Shown here: piece after piece, positions 44,048-57,520 of the stretch
Numbering within the stretch: the first letter of the stretch is position 1
Layout: the number at the start of each line of letters is the position of its first letter
Source: Ferrovibrio sp964218355
GTDB taxonomy: Bacteria > Pseudomonadota > Alphaproteobacteria > Ferrovibrionales > Ferrovibrionaceae
Reading direction: 5' to 3'
NCBI RefSeq assembly: GCF_964218355.1
Contig: NZ_CAXPMC010000009.1
Location: 425,192-489,191, forward strand
Length of the DNA stretch: 64,000 nt
Notes under the pieces: model-generated
Database searches by the model: none
Told to the model about the DNA's origin: nothing
The model's input: only the letters and a program-made list of their open reading frames with translations
Program-made: the position numbers and the translations under genes

Positions 44048-45466
44048 TCAGACGCCGAGGTAGTCGAGAATGCCCTCGGCCGCCTCGCGGCCTTCGAACA
44101 CCGCAGTGACGACGAGGTCCGAACCCCGGACCATGTCGCCGCCCGAGAAGATCTTCGGGTTCGAGGTCTGGAACTTGTGCTTGGCCAGCACTTCGCCGTT
44201 GACCTTCATGCGGCCGTCCTCGTGCAGCTTGAGGCCGTGGTCGCCGAACCACGGCGCCGGGCTGGGCCGGAAGCCGAAGGCGACGATGACGCGGTCGGCC
44301 TCGATGATCTCCTCGGAGCCCTCGACCACCTCCGGCTTGCGCCGGCCGCGCGCATCGGGCTTGCCGAGCTGCGTGGTGACGAGCTTGACGCCTTCGACCT
44401 TGCTATTGCCGACGATCTCGACCGGCTGGCGGTTCCACAGGAACTCGACGCCCTCTTCCTTGGCGTTGGCGACTTCGCGGCGCGAACCGGGCATGTTGGC
44501 CTCGTCGCGGCGGTAGGCGCAGGTGACGCTTTCCGCGCCCTGACGGATCGAGGTGCGATTGCAGTCCATCGCCGTGTCGCCGCCGCCGAGCACCACGACG
44601 CGCTGGCCCTCGACGTTGTAGTCGGCGTCGCCCGGGCGCGCCTCGCCGAGCATGCCGTTGACGTTGGCGATAAGAAACGGCAGCGCTTCGAAGACGCCGG
44701 GCAGATCCTCACCGGGGAAGCCGCCCTTCATGTAGTTGTACGTGCCCATGCCGAGGAACACGGCGTCGTAGTCCTTCAGCAGCTTCTCGAACGCGAGGTC
44801 CTTGCCGATCTCGACGCCGAGCCGGAACTCGACGCCCATGCCCTCGAGGATCTTGCGCCGCGTCTTGACGACGTCCTTCTCCAGCTTGAACGGCGGGATG
44901 CCGTAGGTCAGCAGGCCGCCGATCTCCTGGTATTTGTCGAAGACGATCGGCTTGACGCCGTTGCGCGCGAGGATGTCGGCGCAGCCCAGACCTGCCGGGC
45001 CGGCGCCGACGATCGCCACCTTCTTGCGTGTCCACTTGACCTTGGACATGTCCGGGCGCCAGCCCTGCTTGACCGCCTCGTCGGTGATGTACTTCTCGAC
45101 CGAGCCGATGGTCACGGCGCCGAAGCCGTCGTTGAGCGTGCAGTCGCCCTCGCACAGACGGTCTTGCGGGCAGACGCGACCGCAGATCTCCGGCAGCGAG
45201 TTGGTCGCGTGCGACATCTCGGCGGCGGCGAACAGGTTGCCTTCCTCGACGAGCTTGAGCCAGTTCGGGATGAAGTTGTGCACCGGGCACTTCCACTCGC
45301 AGTACGGATTGCCGCAGGCGAGGCAGCGGCCGGACTGCGCCTTGGCCGCTTCCGGCTGGAACTGGCCGTAGATCTCGCGGAAGTCGTGGATACGCACTTC
45401 CACCGGCGTCTTCGCCGGGTCCTGCCGCGGCAGGTCGAGGAACTGGTTGACGTTCTTTGCACCCAT
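44048..45466 (-). CDS. gltD: Glutamate synthase (NADPH) small subunit
   Basis: A 472-residue flavoprotein that passes electrons from NADPH to GltB. Two cysteine clusters near the N-terminus (CLACGNPYCEWKCP and CGRVCPQDRLCEGDC) bind [4Fe-4S] centres; FAD loop GAGPAGLGCAD and NADPH loop GGGDTAMD follow; the ATG-like motif GGDMVRGSDLVVTAV closes the FAD site. It begins 10 bases after gltB and completes the ammonia assimilation enzyme. Confidence 0.97.
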   Translation of the reverse strand: MGAKNVNQFLDLPRQDPAKTPVEVRIHDFREIYGQFQPEAAKAQSGRCLACGNPYCEWKCPVHNFIPNWLKLVEEGNLFAAAEMSHATNSLPEICGRVCPQDRLCEGDCTLNDGFGAVTIGSVEKYITDEAVKQGWRPDMSKVKWTRKKVAIVGAGPAGLGCADILARNGVKPIVFDKYQEIGGLLTYGIPPFKLEKDVVKTRRKILEGMGVEFRLGVEIGKDLAFEKLLKDYDAVFLGMGTYNYMKGGFPGEDLPGVFEALPFLIANVNGMLGEARPGDADYNVEGQRVVVLGGGDTAMDCNRTSIRQGAESVTCAYRRDEANMPGSRREVANAKEEGVEFLWNRQPVEIVGNSKVEGVKLVTTQLGKPDARGRRKPEVVEGSEEIIEADRVIVAFGFRPSPAPWFGDHGLKLHEDGRMKVNGEVLAKHKFQTSNPKIFSGGDMVRGSDLVVTAVFEGREAAEGILDYLGV

Positions 45467-45476
45467 GTCTTTGTCC

Positions 45477-49991
<4,515 letters not shown>

Positions 49992-50119
49992 CGGGCTGGC
50001 TCCAAAAAACACAGCAGGAATCCCCGCTTGAGGCGGCGCGGGGCGCGGAAGTGTGCGCCGCACCTGTTCGCGCTGCAAATGTTTTTCCTCGCCTTTGCAG
50101 AAGGTGAAAAAACACCCAA

Positions 50120-50147
50120 TTGATTCAACGTGTTGTCGTGCCATAAG
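50120..50147 (+). promoter_or_regulatory. Candidate promoter of the Phd/PIN toxin-antitoxin operon
   Basis: TTGATT (50120-50125) and CATAAG (50142-50147), each 4/6, are 16 bases apart. The operator repeats begin inside the -10 element, which fits autorepression. Confidence 0.4.
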
Positions 50148-50171
50148 ATGGCCATCTACATGGCCATCTAC
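50146..50171. promoter_or_regulatory. Operator-like repeats upstream of the Phd-family antitoxin
   Basis: ATGGCCATCTAC is repeated directly (50148-50159 and 50160-50171). Each unit contains the palindrome ATGGCCAT, and the first is extended to the 12-bp perfect palindrome AGATGGCCATCT (50146-50157). The centres are 12 bp apart, the same spacing as known for YefM operator repeats. Confidence 0.6.
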
Positions 50172-50176
50172 AGCCG

Positions 50177-50443
50177 ATGCCGATGAAGACCGTCTCTGTT
50201 GCCGAGGCCCGGAACCGGCTCACCGAGCTGCTGCGCGAAGTCGAGCAGGGCGCGCCGGTCGCGATCAGCCGTCGCGGTCGCGGGGTCGCGGTGCTGATCG
50301 CCGAGGGCGACTACGAGCGTCTGCGCAGCGCCGCCGGCGGCGCCGATTTCAGCGCCTGGCTGGCGAACTGGCGTGCACGCGCCGGTACCGGTTTCGACGG
50401 GATCAGCCCGGACGAGCTGGCGCGCTGGTCGCTCGCGGAGTGA
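50177..50443 (+). CDS. Phd/YefM family antitoxin
   Basis: An 88-residue antitoxin. The N-terminal domain TVSVAEARNRLTELLREVEQGAPVAISRRGRGVAVLI is a clear Phd/YefM DNA-binding fold (residues 5-42). The C-terminal part (about 50-88) would wrap the toxin. It is followed after three bases by a PIN-domain gene. Repeats upstream are its likely operator. Confidence 0.88.
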   Translation: MPMKTVSVAEARNRLTELLREVEQGAPVAISRRGRGVAVLIAEGDYERLRSAAGGADFSAWLANWRARAGTGFDGISPDELARWSLAE

Positions 50444-50446
50444 GCC

Positions 50447-50872
50447 GTGCCACGGCCGCGCTATCTGCTCGACCTGGCCGTCCTGGCCGAACTCACCCGG
50501 CCGAGCGGCAATCGCCTCGTGCTGACCCGGTTCCGGCGGCACCAGCACGACTGCGCGACAGCGGCCTCGGTGGTCTACGCCCTGCTACGCGGCATCGAGT
50601 CGCTACCGGACGGGCCGCGACGCAGCCAGCTCGACGCCTTTGTCCAGGAGCTGCTGCGCAGCGGGCCGCCGGTCCTGCCGTTCGACCTGGAGGCGGCGCG
50701 CTGGCTGGCGCGCACGGCCCCCCGTCGCGAGCGCCAGTACCGGGCCTGGACGGCGGTCGAAGGCCAGCTCGCGGCCACGGCAGCAGTGCACGAACTGCGC
50801 CTCGTGACGCGCAGCCCCGGCACCTATGCCGGCGCCGAAGGGCTGGCACTGGAGGACTGGTTCCGGCCGTAG
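50447..50872 (+). CDS. PIN-domain (VapC-like) toxin, possibly catalytically altered
   Basis: This 141-residue protein has the VapC framework: YLLDLAVLAELTRP (first acidic residue D9), SVVYALLRGIESLP, LPFDLEAARWLA, and QLAATAAVHELRLVTRSPGTY. Compared with the common pattern, the Asn after D9 is Ala, the second acidic position (usually Glu in xAELxxGI) looks like Ala45, the third (Asp before xxIAATA) is Glu105, and the last Asn/Asp positions are Ser and Thr. PIN RNases need these residues for metal binding, so activity is doubtful. GTG start with GGAG upstream. Alignment by eye. Confidence 0.8.
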   Translation: MPRPRYLLDLAVLAELTRPSGNRLVLTRFRRHQHDCATAASVVYALLRGIESLPDGPRRSQLDAFVQELLRSGPPVLPFDLEAARWLARTAPRRERQYRAWTAVEGQLAATAAVHELRLVTRSPGTYAGAEGLALEDWFRP

Positions 50873-50875
50873 ACC

Positions 50876-51289
50876 TCAGTTGCGCGAGGGGATGCGCCAG
50901 ATCCAGGCAGCAACGGCGACACCCATTGCGGCGAGCGCCCACTTGAGCCCGATGGGCTGGACGAAGAACACGATCGAGCTGCCCAGGGTCAGGCTCATGA
51001 GAGCGATCGCCCACAGCTTGGTGCGTCGCGGAATGCTGCGATGTTGCTCCCATTCGGTCAGCAGCGGGCCGAAAGCCCGGTGGCGCAGCAGCATCGTGTG
51101 GAAGCGGGCGGAGCTGCGCGCAAAGCAAGCGGCGGCGAGGAGCACGAAGGGTGTCGTCGGCAGCACGGGAAGCAGGATGCCGATCAGTCCCAGCACCAGC
51201 GACAGCCAGCCGGCGGCGATCAGCAGCCAGCGGACCGGCGGCGAAAGCGGCCGTTGCGCGGCGGTCGGGAGTGGCGGCGGCAGGTCCAT
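50876..51289 (-). CDS. YbaN family inner membrane protein (DUF454)
   Basis: A 137-residue protein with about three to four membrane helices and the DUF454 signature GLIGILLPVLPTTPFVLLAAACFARSS followed by FGPLLTEWEQHRSIP. Function is not known; in E. coli the homologue is YbaN. It converges with the toxin gene across three bases, and dgt lies 57 bases away on the same strand. Confidence 0.88.
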   Translation of the reverse strand: MDLPPPLPTAAQRPLSPPVRWLLIAAGWLSLVLGLIGILLPVLPTTPFVLLAAACFARSSARFHTMLLRHRAFGPLLTEWEQHRSIPRRTKLWAIALMSLTLGSSIVFFVQPIGLKWALAAMGVAVAAWIWRIPSRN

Positions 51290-51346
51290 CTGGCCGGCGA
51301 GTGTACCTGCGCAACGCTTCGTCGAGCGGTCCGGTCGCCGGGAGGG

Positions 51347-52495
51347 TCAGCGCAGGCGCCGTGGGTCGAACAGCCGTTCGTACTCGTCGAGCGCGAAGCG
51401 GTCGGTCATGCCGGCGACGTAGTCGGCGACCACGCGTGCGCGCCCGGTTTCGCCGTCGCGGCTCTCGAGCTGACGGGCCGCGTCGAAGAAATCCGGCGGC
51501 ATCAGGCGCGGATCGGCGTGCAGCGCCGCGAACAGTTCGCGCACGACACGCTGTGCCTTGACCATGATCCGGTAGACCTGATGGTGGTGGTACAGGTGCT
51601 CGCGCAGGAAGCGCTTGAGCGCCTCGTTCTCGTGCTGGATCTCGTCGCTGAACCGGATCAGCGGCTCCGGGCGCGACCGCACGTCTTCGATCGACGAAAC
51701 GCCGGCCTGCTGCAATGCGCGGCGCGAGCTGTCCGTCAGGTCGACGACCAGCGTGTTGATGATGCGCCGGGTGGTTTCGTGGCGCTGCTGCTTGGCGCTG
51801 ATCTCGCCGTAGCGCTGCACGACTTCGTCGTGATGTCGCCGGAACAGCGGCACTTCACGCAACTGCTCGATGGTGAGCAGGCGTGCGCGCAGGCCATCGT
51901 CGATGTCGTGGTTGTTGTAGGCGATCTCGTCGGCGCGGTTCGCAAGCTGGGCCTCGAGGCTCGGCTGGGTGCGGTTGAGAAAGCGCTCGCCGACGTCGCC
52001 GAGCGTGCGTGCGCGCGCCGCCGAGCAGTGCTTGAGGATGCCCTCCCGCGTGTCGAACATCAGGTTGAGGCCGCGGAAGCTCGCGTACTTGTCTTCCAGC
52101 TCGTCGACCACGCGCAGCGACTGCGCGTTGTGCTCGAAACCACCGTAGGGCTTCATGCAGGCGTTGAGCGCATCCTGGCCGGCGTGGCCGAACGGCGTAT
52201 GGCCGAGGTCATGGGCCAGCGAGACGGCCTCGCACAGATCCTCGTTGAGCCCGAGGGTGCGCGCCATGGTTCTGGCGATCTGGGCGACTTCGATCGAGTG
52301 TGTCAGCCGCGTCCGGAACAGGTCGCCTTCGTGATTGACGAAGACCTGGGTCTTGTATTCCAGCCGCCGGAAGGCCGCGGAGTGGATGATCCGGTCCCGG
52401 TCTCGCTGATACTCGCTGCGATGTCCCGGTCCCGGCTCCGGGTGGTGACGGCCGCGCGAGCGGCGATCGTCGGCGGCGTACGGGGCGAGCGTCAT
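51347..52495 (-). CDS. dgt: Deoxyguanosinetriphosphate triphosphohydrolase-like protein
   Basis: This 382-residue HD-domain dNTP triphosphohydrolase splits dNTPs into deoxynucleoside and triphosphate. The metal ligands are seen in RLTHSIEVAQ (His), SLAHDLGHTPFGH (His-Asp) and NHDIDDGL (Asp). The length matches the shorter dGTPase-like class, not E. coli Dgt (505 residues). Its ATG overlaps the aroB stop by four bases, so it is coupled to aroKB. Confidence 0.93.
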   Translation of the reverse strand: MTLAPYAADDRRSRGRHHPEPGPGHRSEYQRDRDRIIHSAAFRRLEYKTQVFVNHEGDLFRTRLTHSIEVAQIARTMARTLGLNEDLCEAVSLAHDLGHTPFGHAGQDALNACMKPYGGFEHNAQSLRVVDELEDKYASFRGLNLMFDTREGILKHCSAARARTLGDVGERFLNRTQPSLEAQLANRADEIAYNNHDIDDGLRARLLTIEQLREVPLFRRHHDEVVQRYGEISAKQQRHETTRRIINTLVVDLTDSSRRALQQAGVSSIEDVRSRPEPLIRFSDEIQHENEALKRFLREHLYHHHQVYRIMVKAQRVVRELFAALHADPRLMPPDFFDAARQLESRDGETGRARVVADYVAGMTDRFALDEYERLFDPRRLR

Positions 52496-53598
52496 TGCGC
52501 TGCCGGCGCACCGCAGAAGTGTTCCAGCGTCTCGGCGAGCCGAGACGGATCGAAGTCGGCCGTCACCACGGCATCGCCGATCGCGCGCAGCAGCACCAGG
52601 CGCAGCCGGCCGGCAGCGACCTTCTTGTCCAGGGCCATGTTGTGCAGAAAGTCCTGCGGGGTCATGTCACCGGGCGGTTTCGTCGGCAGGCCGCTGCGCG
52701 CGATCAGGTCCACGCAGCGTCGTGCGTCGTCCGCGTCGATCAAGCCGAGACGCGCCGACAGGTCGGCCGCCATGCACAGACCGGCCGCGACGGCCTCGCC
52801 ATGCAGCCAGTCGCCGTAGCCGGCGTGGGTCTCGATGGCGTGGGCAAACGTATGGCCGAGGTTGAGCAGCGCCCGCCCGCCTTTGCCGTCGGCCAGCGAC
52901 TCACGCTCGTCGCGGGCGACGATGACCGCCTTCATCTCGCAGCTGCGCCGGATCGCTTCGGCGGTTGCGACCGGATCGAGCGTCAGCAGGTCGTCGAGAT
53001 GGTGGGTGATCCAGTCCAGGAAGCTGGCATCGCCGAGCATCCCGTACTTGATCACCTCGGCAAGACCGGCGAGCAGCTCGCGCCGCGGCAGGGTCCTGAG
53101 CGTCCCGGTGTCGGCCACGACCATGATCGGTTGATGGAAGGCGCCGATCATGTTCTTGCCGAGCGGATGGTTGACGCCGGTCTTGCCGCCGACGCTCGAG
53201 TCCACCTGCGAAAGCAACGTCGTCGGTACCTGCACGAAATCGATTCCGCGCTGGTAGATCGCCGCCGAGAAGCCCGCGAGATCGCCGATGACGCCGCCGC
53301 CGAGCGCGATCAGGCAGCCGTCGCGTGCGAGCCGCGTCTGCAGCAGCCAGTCCTGTACGCTGCCGGCGACTTCCCAACTCTTCTGTGCCTCGCCCGGTGG
53401 CAGGACGCGAACGGCATCGTCGTCGAGCGCCAGCGCCGAGCGCACCGCTTCGAGGTGCAGGGCGGCAACGTGCTCGTCGGTGATCAGCCGCAGGTTGCGT
53501 CCGCGCAGGGCCTGCCACAGGCTGCCGTCGGACAGCAGGCCGGCGCCGATGTGGATCGGGTAGCTGCGGTGGCCCAGGTCGACGTGCAAGCTCGGCAT
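52492..53598 (-). CDS. aroB: 3-Dehydroquinate synthase
   Basis: Second step of the shikimate pathway, converting DAHP to 3-dehydroquinate. The 368-residue NAD- and zinc-dependent enzyme has GGGVIGDLAGF, the substrate loop PTTLLSQVDSSVGGKTGVN, and metal ligands in E(V)IKYG, LNLGHTFAHAIE and LHGEAVAAG. The ATG at 53598 gives the standard start MPSLHVDLG. aroK precedes it by 59 bases. Confidence 0.97.
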   Translation of the reverse strand: MPSLHVDLGHRSYPIHIGAGLLSDGSLWQALRGRNLRLITDEHVAALHLEAVRSALALDDDAVRVLPPGEAQKSWEVAGSVQDWLLQTRLARDGCLIALGGGVIGDLAGFSAAIYQRGIDFVQVPTTLLSQVDSSVGGKTGVNHPLGKNMIGAFHQPIMVVADTGTLRTLPRRELLAGLAEVIKYGMLGDASFLDWITHHLDDLLTLDPVATAEAIRRSCEMKAVIVARDERESLADGKGGRALLNLGHTFAHAIETHAGYGDWLHGEAVAAGLCMAADLSARLGLIDADDARRCVDLIARSGLPTKPPGDMTPQDFLHNMALDKKVAAGRLRLVLLRAIGDAVVTADFDPSRLAETLEHFCGAPAAQ

Positions 53599-53657
53599 GG
53601 CGGGACGTGAGATCGGCGGACGCGCAGTGTATGCGCCCGCGGCCGGGGTTTCGAGCG

Positions 53658-54188
53658 TCAGCCCGACGGACGACCGTCGACGAAGTCCGCGATGTCGCGC
53701 ACCACGCACTTGGCACTGCGCGCATCGGTGCTGACGACCAGGTCGGCGATCTCCCGGTACAAGGGGTCGCGCTGGCGAAGCAGGCGCTCGAGCACTTCGC
53801 GGCGGTCGGCGGCCTGTGCCAGCAGCGGGCGTGCCTCGGAGCGCTGCGTGCGCGCGAGTTGCTGCTCGACGCTGGCATGCAGGTAGATCACCGTTCCGCG
53901 CGCCGCGAGCACGCGCCGGTTCTCGGGATCGAGGACGGCGCCGCCGCCGGTCGCCAGTACGAGCGGCCCCTCGCCGCAGAGCTCGGCAATCGCTTGCGCC
54001 TCGCGGCGGCGGAAACCCGCCTCGCCTTCACGCTCGAAGATGTAGGGAATGTCGACGCCCGTACGGCGCTCGATCTCGTGATCGGAGTCGACGAAACGCA
54101 CGCCGCGGATCTGCGCGAGACGTCTGCCCACAGTCGTCTTTCCGGCGCCCATCGGGCCGACGAGAAAGATATTGGGACCCTGAGCCAT
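53658..54188 (-). CDS. aroK: Shikimate kinase
   Basis: Phosphorylates shikimate at the 3-hydroxyl. This 176-residue P-loop kinase has Walker A GPMGAGKTT (11-19), the shikimate-binding DSDHEIERRTG, FRRREA, and GGGAVL motifs. It follows pilQ by 70 bases, in the conserved pil-aro order of gammaproteobacteria, but has a possible promoter of its own within a strong inverted repeat. Confidence 0.96.
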   Translation of the reverse strand: MAQGPNIFLVGPMGAGKTTVGRRLAQIRGVRFVDSDHEIERRTGVDIPYIFEREGEAGFRRREAQAIAELCGEGPLVLATGGGAVLDPENRRVLAARGTVIYLHASVEQQLARTQRSEARPLLAQAADRREVLERLLRQRDPLYREIADLVVSTDARSAKCVVRDIADFVDGRPSG

Positions 54189-54209
54189 TGCGAAACCGAC
54201 GTTGTACGG

Positions 54210-54246
54210 ACCGCTACCGCGCGCAGTATAGGCACGCGGTAGCGGT
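54210..54246 (-). promoter_or_regulatory. 12-bp inverted repeat enclosing a -10 box between pilQ and aroK
   Basis: ACCGCTACCGCG (54210-54221) and CGCGGTAGCGGT (54235-54246) are perfect inverted copies around 13 bases. On the minus strand the loop contains TATACT (54225-54230), a 5/6 -10 element, giving a start near 54218 and a 30-base leader to aroK. As RNA read through from pilQ it would fold into a stable hairpin without a U-run. Confidence 0.5.
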
Positions 54247-54258
54247 GCCGCGACGGCC

Positions 54259-56325
54259 TCACTGCACGACCAGACCTTCCTGCAGTACCCGCGGCGTCAC
54301 GAAGATCAGCAACTCCCGCTTGTTGTCGGAGCGGCTGTTGCTGCGGAACAGCGCGCCGAGCAGCGGAATGTCGCCGAGGAAAGGCACCTTCGCGGAAGAG
54401 CGGCGGCTTTCCTCCTGGAAGACCCCGCCGAGTACCACGGTTTCTCCACTGGCGATCAGCACCTGCGTATCCAGACGGCGTGTGTCGATCGCCGGCGCGG
54501 AGCCCACGCCGGTGTTGACGTCCTCGCCCTGCGAGTCGTTGGTCACCGAAAGATCCATGATGACCCGGTCGTCCGGCGTGATCTGCGGATTCACCGTCAG
54601 CGACAGCACGGCCTTCTTGAACTGGGTCTCCGTGCCCTGGTTCCCGCTGCTGGACTGATACGGAATCTCGCGGCCCTGCTCGATCACGGCCTGCTTGCCG
54701 TTCGCCGTGACCACACGCGGTGTTGAGATGACCTCGCCGCGGCCTTCCTGCTGCAGGGCCGACAATTCGAGGTCGATCAGGAAGTCACTGCCCAGGATCG
54801 TCCAGGCCACGCGCCCTGCGGGGGTCGCGGAGGTCGGCAGGTTCACCAGATAGCCTTGGTCGGGCGTCGGTAGCACGCCGCCCACGACATTTCGGGAGCC
54901 GGTGTTACTACCCGACTGGCCCACGGTCGCATTTCCAATCCGGCCGATCGAACTGACGCCGAAGCGAGCGCCCAACTCGCGTGCGAAATCGTCGCTAGCA
55001 ATGACGATGCGCGATTCGATCAACACCTGACGTACGGGGATGTCGAGTTTCGAGACCAGCGCGCGAATCTCGTCGATCTTCTCCCGCGTTTCGAGGACGA
55101 GCAGTGTGTTGGTGCGCTCGTCGACGGTGACGCGACCCCGCTCGCTGAGCAGCGAGGTGTCGCCGCTCGACAGCAGCGCGCGCATGTCCGTGGCTTTCGC
55201 GTAGTTGACCTGAATCAGCTCTGAGCGCAGCGGTGCCAGCTCGGTCTGCTGCTTGGCCGCCTCCAGTTCCAGACGCTCGCGTTGCGCGATTTCCTCGACC
55301 GGTGCCACCAGCATGACGTTGCCTTGCTGGCGCATACCCAGGCCCTTGGTGCGCAGGATGATGTCGAGCGCCTGATCCCACGGCACGTTCTCCAGGCGCA
55401 TGGCCATTTCGCCCTCGACCGAGTCGCTGATCACCATGTTGGTCCCGGCGACATCGGCGATGATCTGAAGCAGCGAGCGGACCTCGACGTTCTGGAACGA
55501 CAGACTGATGCGCTCGCCGGTGAACTGTGGCTGCGTGCGCTGCAACTCCTCGCGCTCGGCGGGCGTGAGCGGCTGCAATTCCAGGGTGAACGAATCGCCC
55601 GACTGGTAGGCAGCCTGTTCGTACTCCTGTCCCGTCACCGGTGTCAGCGTGACCAGGCTGTCGGATCCGTCGGCCCGAATGTCGACGTAGCGGACGGGCG
55701 TTGCAAAATCGAGCACGTCCAGACGTTTGCCCGCGCCCTCGGCAAGGCGGGTATTCCTGAATCGCGCAACGATCCGGCCGTTCTCAGGCTTGACGTCAAC
55801 AACTGCCTTCGGATCCGAGAGTCGCACGACCACACGGCCCTCGCCCTTCTCGCCCCGGCGGAAGTCGAGGCTCTGCAAGGTGGTCCGGCGGTCGCCACTG
55901 ACCGCTGGCGCTTGCTGCGTCGCACGCGCGGATGCAAGGCTGTCGAGTCGAACGAGAATGCGGTTGCCATCGACATCGACATCATACGGAGCGCTGCTGC
56001 CGAGTTCGACAACGACGCGCGTACGGCCACGCGACTCGGCGCTGGCAACGGCACGCACGTTGCCGAGGTTGATGCGCTGATAGCGCTGCGCGACCGCGGT
56101 GCGCGTGCCCGGAAGGTCGAGCGACAGACGAGCCGGCTGGTCGACGGTAAACACGGACGGCTGCGGCGCCGGCCCGGACAGCGTCAGGGTCATCAGCACG
56201 CGGCCGCTGTCGATTTCCACGAAGGCGATATCTTCCAGCGCCAGGTCCTGCGCGACAGCGGCCGGCACGGCCAGCAGGAAGGCCCAGAGCAGAAAGTGCC
56301 GGATCGTGGCGTTGATGGTGGTCAT
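54259..56325 (-). CDS. pilQ: Type IV pilus secretin PilQ
   Basis: A 688-residue outer-membrane secretin that forms the pilus exit channel. Order: signal peptide (about 25 residues), two AMIN domains (about 28-125 and 140-240), a secretin/TonB short N-terminal (STN) domain with ISLSFQNVEVRSLLQIIADV, N1 domain, and the secretin core ending VPFLGDIPLLGALFR and RELLIFVTPRVL. Last gene of pilMNOPQ; 33 bases after pilP. Confidence 0.97.
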   Translation of the reverse strand: MTTINATIRHFLLWAFLLAVPAAVAQDLALEDIAFVEIDSGRVLMTLTLSGPAPQPSVFTVDQPARLSLDLPGTRTAVAQRYQRINLGNVRAVASAESRGRTRVVVELGSSAPYDVDVDGNRILVRLDSLASARATQQAPAVSGDRRTTLQSLDFRRGEKGEGRVVVRLSDPKAVVDVKPENGRIVARFRNTRLAEGAGKRLDVLDFATPVRYVDIRADGSDSLVTLTPVTGQEYEQAAYQSGDSFTLELQPLTPAEREELQRTQPQFTGERISLSFQNVEVRSLLQIIADVAGTNMVISDSVEGEMAMRLENVPWDQALDIILRTKGLGMRQQGNVMLVAPVEEIAQRERLELEAAKQQTELAPLRSELIQVNYAKATDMRALLSSGDTSLLSERGRVTVDERTNTLLVLETREKIDEIRALVSKLDIPVRQVLIESRIVIASDDFARELGARFGVSSIGRIGNATVGQSGSNTGSRNVVGGVLPTPDQGYLVNLPTSATPAGRVAWTILGSDFLIDLELSALQQEGRGEVISTPRVVTANGKQAVIEQGREIPYQSSSGNQGTETQFKKAVLSLTVNPQITPDDRVIMDLSVTNDSQGEDVNTGVGSAPAIDTRRLDTQVLIASGETVVLGGVFQEESRRSSAKVPFLGDIPLLGALFRSNSRSDNKRELLIFVTPRVLQEGLVVQ

Positions 56326-56357
56326 TTGAAAACTCCCTGGAGCCTCTCGCGTTTCCC

Positions 56358-56864
56358 TTACTCGGTCAGCGCCACACTGGCCGTGCGCTGCGTCCAGCCA
56401 CCGAACCCGTCTTCGACCAGTTCCTGCAGACTGACTTCGGTCGGCGTGATCGCGACGATCTGGCCGTAGTTCTGCCCCATGTAATTCTTCAACGTGACCC
56501 GGTGAATCACGTTGTCCGGCGCTTTGATCAGCGCGAAAACCCCTCGCGTGGTGCTGATGGTCCCCATCATGCGCAGCGCATCAAGCGGAAACTCCTCAAG
56601 CGGTTCCCGGTTCCGGTTCAGGTCCGGGCGGGGGCCGGCGATGCTGGCTGCGCGGTTGGGTGCGAGTACCTCCACGAACGGATCGCGGCGATCGCCCGGC
56701 ACGTAGGTAAAGGGGTCAAACTGCTTGGGCTGCGGAATCGGCGGAATCTTCGTCGAGGTCCGCGCCTTGATGGCGGCGACGTCGCGCTGCAGATCGGACA
56801 TGTCGTCGCTGCAGGCGCCCAGCAACATGGCGGCAGCGCTCAGTGACAGGAGCGTGCGTCTCAT
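56358..56864 (-). CDS. pilP: Type IV pilus assembly lipoprotein PilP
   Basis: The 168-residue lipoprotein (lipobox MLLGAC, Cys18) connects the inner-membrane PilMNO complex to the secretin. It contains the PilP beta domain with YVPGDRRDPFVE, LRMMGTISTTRG and RVTLKNYMGQNYGQI. Start overlaps the pilO stop by four bases. Confidence 0.95.
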   Translation of the reverse strand: MRRTLLSLSAAAMLLGACSDDMSDLQRDVAAIKARTSTKIPPIPQPKQFDPFTYVPGDRRDPFVEVLAPNRAASIAGPRPDLNRNREPLEEFPLDALRMMGTISTTRGVFALIKAPDNVIHRVTLKNYMGQNYGQIVAITPTEVSLQELVEDGFGGWTQRTASVALTE

Positions 56865-57520
56865 CGCCGCCTCCCGGCCTGTTGAGGCTTAGCCGCCTCG
56901 ATCTCCTCGTCGTCGAGATAGCGGTACGTCTGCGCAGTGGCGGTCATGCGCAGGGTTGTCGGTCCGGTGGACGCGCCGTGACCGGCAGTTGCAGCGCCCT
57001 TGATCTCGACCTCCTCGATGGTGACGATGCGTGGCAAGGCAGCAACCGCGCTGACGAAGTTGCCCAGTTCGTGATAGTCGCCGACGACCACGATCTTGTT
57101 GGGGATCGCGGCATAGAACTCCTTGGGCACCTCGCCGGTCGGCTGGAACAGCTCCTCCTCGAGGCTCGCTTCCACGCGCTTCTGCGAGATGTCGTTGAGC
57201 AGGTTTGCCACCTCGGCGCGGCTCGGGAGCTGCTTGAGCATGTCGCCGAACTGGCGCTCCATCTCCTTGAGCTGTTCGCGATAGGCGTCGATGGCTGCGA
57301 CTTTCTTCTGCTTGGTATCGAGCTCCTGAAACAACGTCTGTTCTTGCGTTTTGGCCGTTTGTACCTGTTCGTACACGGGTCTGATCACGAACCAGGTACC
57401 TGCAGCAAACAGCACCACCCCGGTGAGGATCACTGCCGCGATTCGTGCCCAGCGTGGCCAGGCGCCCGGATTCTGTGCGTCGAGCGCCTGCAGCTGCTGG
57501 ATGATCTCTTGGGCGTTCAT
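56861..57520 (-). CDS. pilO: Type IV pilus inner membrane protein PilO
   Basis: A 219-residue protein with a short cytoplasmic N-terminus, one membrane helix (about 27-48), a coiled coil (about 55-95), and a ferredoxin-like periplasmic domain. It forms heterodimers with PilN and sets the alignment of the pilus machine. Overlaps pilN and pilP by four bases on each side. Confidence 0.95.
   Translation of the reverse strand: MNAQEIIQQLQALDAQNPGAWPRWARIAAVILTGVVLFAAGTWFVIRPVYEQVQTAKTQEQTLFQELDTKQKKVAAIDAYREQLKEMERQFGDMLKQLPSRAEVANLLNDISQKRVEASLEEELFQPTGEVPKEFYAAIPNKIVVVGDYHELGNFVSAVAALPRIVTIEEVEIKGAATAGHGASTGPTTLRMTATAQTYRYLDDEEIEAAKPQQAGRRR

Noticed and set aside
50031..50112. Possible hairpin with A and T runs upstream of gltB
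   Set aside because: The stem is interrupted by several mismatches and neither strand gives a convincing terminator or promoter.
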